DNA of 64,000 nt from Rhipicephalus microplus (taxonomy: Eukaryota > Arthropoda > Arachnida > Ixodida > Ixodidae), in contig NW_027464602.1 of assembly GCF_043290135.1 (NCBI RefSeq), forward strand, positions 2,108,001 to 2,172,000, given 5' to 3'. Numbering within the stretch: position 1 is the stretch's first letter; every line of letters starts with the position of its first letter. Both the position numbers and the translations under genes were made by a program. Under the pieces are notes generated by a model. It had not been told where the DNA came from and searched no databases. It saw only the letters and a program-made list of their open reading frames with translations. Positions 59,969-64,000 of this stretch are shown here, piece by piece.

Positions 59969-62900
59969 GTGAGTATAGGTTGGTTTTTCATTCGAGTGAA
60001 TTCTTGTTCAGATTTGCAACTTGTCGACTTCATCCTGATCACCTGTCACCGGCAATAAGTCACATACGTGTGATATTTAGGTGAAATAAATGATAATGCA
60101 CATTTTCTGCTCCATTTGCGTCACTTAGCTACACCAGGACATGAGGTACAGCCTTTGTCGCCTAGCCACTAGCAGGCAAGATCGATCACTCGCATCCTTC
60201 AGTGTGCGAATCAACGCGCCTGCCTTAGAATTAGTAAGCTGCTCGCAAAGAAATCTTACCGAGGCAATTTTGTTTTCTGTGAACAATGCACCGTAGATTT
60301 GTCTTGAATAACAAAAAAAAAACTTGAAAAATAAATGTCGCGACCTTTTAGAAAACGCCGTGTCTAAGAGCTAGACGCGGCATTTTGTAAAAGGCTAATC
60401 AAATTCAGTATGTTTTCGTAGTTTCTGCTTGAAATTATTATTGTCTATGAATTTCATGGCCCAATCTTTTGCTTTGGCTGAAAATCTCGGTGGCAAAAAC
60501 TTTGTTCAGTGTCCCTTTAAGGGCAGGTGTAGATGCCATGATTTCAGTCGCAAATCTTTTTGCTAGTCGGCCGGCTGGTTAACAATAAGGGTACTAACTA
60601 GAGTTCCAGATTTCAGCAGCAACACATCGTCATGGCTTCATCAGATGCTGCATTATATACATTCTATCCTCGTTTTTAAATAGGTGTACCGTATGGTCCA
60701 CTGTTACAGGAAACAAGCGAGCTCATGGACAGTTAGCCATGTGGTGCTAACTGGCAGCGAGGCTTGTGAATGGGACGCATGCGCATAGAATCAGGGTGCG
60801 CCCAGTTTTGTCTGCCATTTCTTTGCCTGTACGCATGACAGCATTGGAAAGCGCATCCGTATTTTAGCTGCGCAATTTATCTAGCCCAGTGCCTCCTGCT
60901 TCAGGGATTTCCTGTGAGCACAAAAAATGCATGATTTTAATCGTTGCTGCAGTGTTTTGCAAGTTGTCACCGTAAAGCACATCATATTTTTCGCATAATG
61001 CTCGCTGCAACTAGCAAGTTTCGATGACTCAAAATGCTGTTCAGGTCTGATGTAGCAAACATTTTAAGCTCGTCCTCGTGACCATGAAATATTGGTTTAT
61101 TAAATAATGGAAGGCAGAGTTGGTATCAGTTGATTTACAGTGTGAAAATGAGAAGTGCGAAGGACCGTGCCTCGCAAGTAAGCCCCGAGAGCATGAGCAG
61201 AGAAGTAGCAGATGAGGATGCTCATGCGCTGCATTTCCAAATCTCACCAGCACTAATGCTTGACGGACTGCTTGCCACGCACTAGCGTGTTCTTTCTGAA
61301 ACAGGACTTTGGCCCTGTAAGCAAGTTCTTGAAGGGCATAAGTAAAACGTAGAATGGGCCCCCTAAATGCACCCATCCTTGAACCATTGGGCTTATGAAT
61401 TAGTGCCCTTTTCAAAATACAACTATTCTGAGCTATAAATTGTGACAGAACAGTGAACGAAGTTTAAAAATAGGAAAAAAGTCTTTAAATGTCCCCTTTA
61501 TACATAGTGTTCTTGTGATGTCACTTCTGCCATTGTGGCCCTCTCCCGCCATGCCCGGGTAACTCCCTGGGTACCTACGGCAGTTCACGTGCTGCAGTGC
61601 GGTTTGTTGGGGGCTCGTCATCTGTTGCTGTGAACGATGTGGAAGCATTGTGGTTTTTTGTTGTCTTACTTTAACGAGCTCATTGGATTAGGAAGGCCTC
61701 GCTCGTTCACTCGATACAAGACCAGATAATCAAGATGTGCGACACATATACCAGCCACGGCGTACACCGGCTGCCCGCCACAACCTATGAGGGCCTATTA
61801 TCTTGCTTTCACTACAAATTGCCTGGCCCAAAAACAAGTGAAAGCTCAAAATCTCTCGAGCCGCAATTTCAAGAGTGGATGTGCGAAGCGCAGCTGCTCC
61901 CATCGAAAACTAGTCGTGCAGAGCTAGGCAAGTTTACAAGAGATATAATATTATGAATATATTGTCACGGCCTACGCCACCAAAGTAGCAATGCCCCCCC
62001 CCCCCCCCCTTCCCCCCCCCCAAGTGTTTTAAACAGTGCTGATGTTGAGCTTGAGCCTCTTTGATTGCAATTTGTGAAAATAGTCGAGGAAAATATTATA
62101 CAAGGCAGATAGAGACTTTGCGTGGTGTGTGCCGCGGTAACGCCAGTCATCACTTTATTTTTCGCGTATGCTTTAACACACTTTTCACTTTGTATTTTGC
62201 TTTTGTTGTACGCTAATGTACAGTGGAGTCACTGAACATGATAGAGACCGTGTATAGAATTAATTGACTAATTAAAAAAAATCCTGACACCCAACTTGAA
62301 CCGATCGGCTATGCTTCAAAGTGAACTAATATTGTTTCCCATTCTTTATAGTTTGTTTCAATGCAATACCAAATCTCCGCGATCGCCGTCACGATTTTAA
62401 ACGCCTTCCTCGCCATCATGATTTTAACTGCGGACAAGCTTGTATGTACAGTATCTTGGTAAGCTATATCTGTTTGCAGGTAAATACTTGGCTATGGCAC
62501 TTACCCATAATGAAGTTGCACCTGAAGATGCAAATATTGCAAAGTTTCTTCAAGTAGCTTTTGTTAATCTGCACCAGCCAAATACGCTGGTACTTTTAGG
62601 AAAATCGGAATGTGTGTTCTCAATTTCAGGTTATAACTTTCAGCGAAGAAACACCCTAAGCTCTGCTCCCTCTGCGTGGACTACTAAATCAACTTGCCTC
62701 ACTAGCAGCTCATAATTTCTCAAACTTGCATCGTGAGGCAAAACTAAACGGGTGCAAGCATGAGGAGACAACATGGCAGTTGTAGGCGATAGATTCGGTT
62801 GGTGCCCGGGCATGTTGGTGGCGCATTTCGGAAGTGATGAAAAGGCGCTGCGAGATGCACGTGCACACTTTGTATAGTTTCTGTATTGGACAGCAAACTT

Positions 62901-63707
62901 TTTTTCTTATCTGAGCAGTTTTACCACAGGAAGCTTCATCATATGGCGTGATAAATGAAGCGAATCCACAGGTTGAACCACATCATAGCCTCGCTGTGCT
63001 TTTGTACTTTTTTTAGCTCGCGAAATTTATTTGTACATATAAGTGACAACTTGCCAGTAATAAGGCAGCACTTGTTTCTTTACCATATGATCATCTCCGG
63101 TGTGCTGCTGCCTCAATATTTCAAATTCTAAGCATTTACACCATTGTATGCTAACTTTTCCTTCAAAGTGAGACAAGCCACATGTGTATCGTAGATCGAG
63201 AAGCATGCCAGTTTTACGTACTTGCAAGGTAAACATCAGAAATGCACAGTTGATCAAAAATACTAGTTTAATGGTGCATCTACATAGCAGAGCACCTGTG
63301 GCACCTCGGGAACAAGATAATGCCACATATGTTACAAGAGATAATTAAAAAAGACAGGGGACGTTTCGTGAACAAATAGAAACAAAAATAAAATGGCACG
63401 TGGCAGCGAGCGAAGGCGACAAGGGGGTGGGGGGAGCCCGTGGGACTTCAGCGGATGAACGTAAGGTGTGTGTTTAATATGTGGAAGAAAAAAAAATTCA
63501 AAATTTTGGCGACTGAAATGAGGGTGACTTAGTGAGTGCGCTCATGACGAGAGTAAACACGGTTATTATTTTTTTTTTTCAAATCTCTTTTGAAAGCCAC
63601 AAAAAATTTGTATGTGGTGCAGCCTAACAGAAGGTCCGTGAAGGCAAATTATGAATTCGTCGTTGTACAAGGGCCTATTTTTTTTTTTTTTTTTTCATGC
63701 GCACCAT
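59969..63707. other. No gene recognised; hairpin and C-run
   Basis: No supported coding exons. A 23-bp-arm hairpin lies at 60,344-60,394, a MITE-like TTAA end (gtgtccctttaa) at about 60,512-60,523, and a long C-run at 61,994-62,021. Frames 61,735-61,956 and 62,440-62,715 have no recognisable similarity. Confidence 0.45.
60344..60394. repeat. Imperfect hairpin with 23-bp arms
   Basis: Left arm 'ccttttagaaaacgccgtg' plus 'tcta' faces 'tagacgcggcattttgtaa' plus 'aagg' around loop AGAGC, with four mismatches. It probably belongs to a MITE whose end 'agtgtccctttaa' is about 120 bp to the right. Confidence 0.6.
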
Positions 63708-63949
63708 CCCCGCCGCGGTGGTCTAGTGGCTAAGGTACTCGGCTGCTGACCCGCAGGGCGCGGGCTCGAATCCCGGCTGCGGCGGCTGCATTTCCGATGG
63801 AGGCGGGAATGTTGTAGGCCCGTGTGCTCAGATTTAGGTGCACGTTAAAGAACCCCAGGTGGTCTAAATTTCCGGAGCCCTCCACTACGGCGTCTATCAT
63901 AATCATATAGTGGTTTTGGGACGTTAAACACCACATATCAATCAATCAA
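63708..63949 (+). mobile_element. Ruka-like tRNA-derived SINE, complete
   Basis: Third complete copy, with B box 'gggctcgaatccc' (one change). Perfect 13-bp target duplications TCATGCGCACCAT at 63,695-63,707 and 63,950-63,962. Inserted next to a T17-T20 run, as expected for LINE-driven priming. Confidence 0.92.
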
Positions 63950-64000
63950 TCATGCGCACCATAAATAGTGCTCAAAATTTATTTGCATATGTTGTTTTCA

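Noticed and set aside
61735..61956. 73-codon plus-strand frame
   Set aside because: Starts with ATG but lacks recognisable similarity, splice signals or promoter context.

Overview
The window is eukaryotic nuclear DNA, most likely from a hard tick (Ixodida). The main clue is three full copies of a tRNA-headed SINE of the type known from Rhipicephalus (Ruka-like), each with perfect target-site duplications. A second SINE family, Penelope, CR1/L2/Jockey-type LINE, mariner and pogo relics also occur. There is no bacterial gene organisation; introns have GT-AG boundaries.

Positions 1-20,587 are one uninterrupted tandem array of about 139 units of about 148 bp, entering from the left edge. Each unit is a 74-nt tRNA-Asn-like gene on the minus strand plus a 74-nt spacer. 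The unit keeps the Pol III A and B boxes and is followed by a T6-T9 run, but the common version carries three stem mismatches, and a minority of units have changed anticodons. Blocks of units have been re-duplicated, most clearly a 2.21-kb tandem duplication (about 4,560-8,980). The long open frames across the array on both strands are artefacts of the repeat.

From 20.6 to 64 kb the sequence is gene-poor and transposon-rich. The best-preserved element is an apparently full-length non-LTR retrotransposon (27,691-32,079, plus). It has two and a bit 270-bp promoter monomers, an ORF1 with a canonical 2A motif (DVETNPGP), and an ORF2 with endonuclease and reverse transcriptase in the same frame as ORF1, separated by one TGA. 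It sits inside an older minus-strand LINE, whose halves lie at 27,403-27,690 and 32,080-33,475. Other relics are a Penelope-like element (about 23.3-24.25 kb), a mariner-like transposase (39.8-40.3 kb), a LINE remnant split by two MITEs (43.1-45.4 kb), a second LINE (49.85-51.86 kb) and a pogo-like MITE (52.5 kb).

The only host-type gene I can assemble is on the minus strand: three exons (59,135-58,927; 57,028-56,541; 53,235-52,859) that join in frame through GT-AG introns into a 357-residue protein. It resembles, from memory, the N- and C-terminal parts of SWIM/MULE-type proteins common in arachnids, without their central domain. Its 5' side is a CpG-rich, CCAAT-containing region of which a diverged inverted copy lies at about 34.9 kb. 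Remaining stretches show only simple repeats, hairpins and nothing recognisable as coding.
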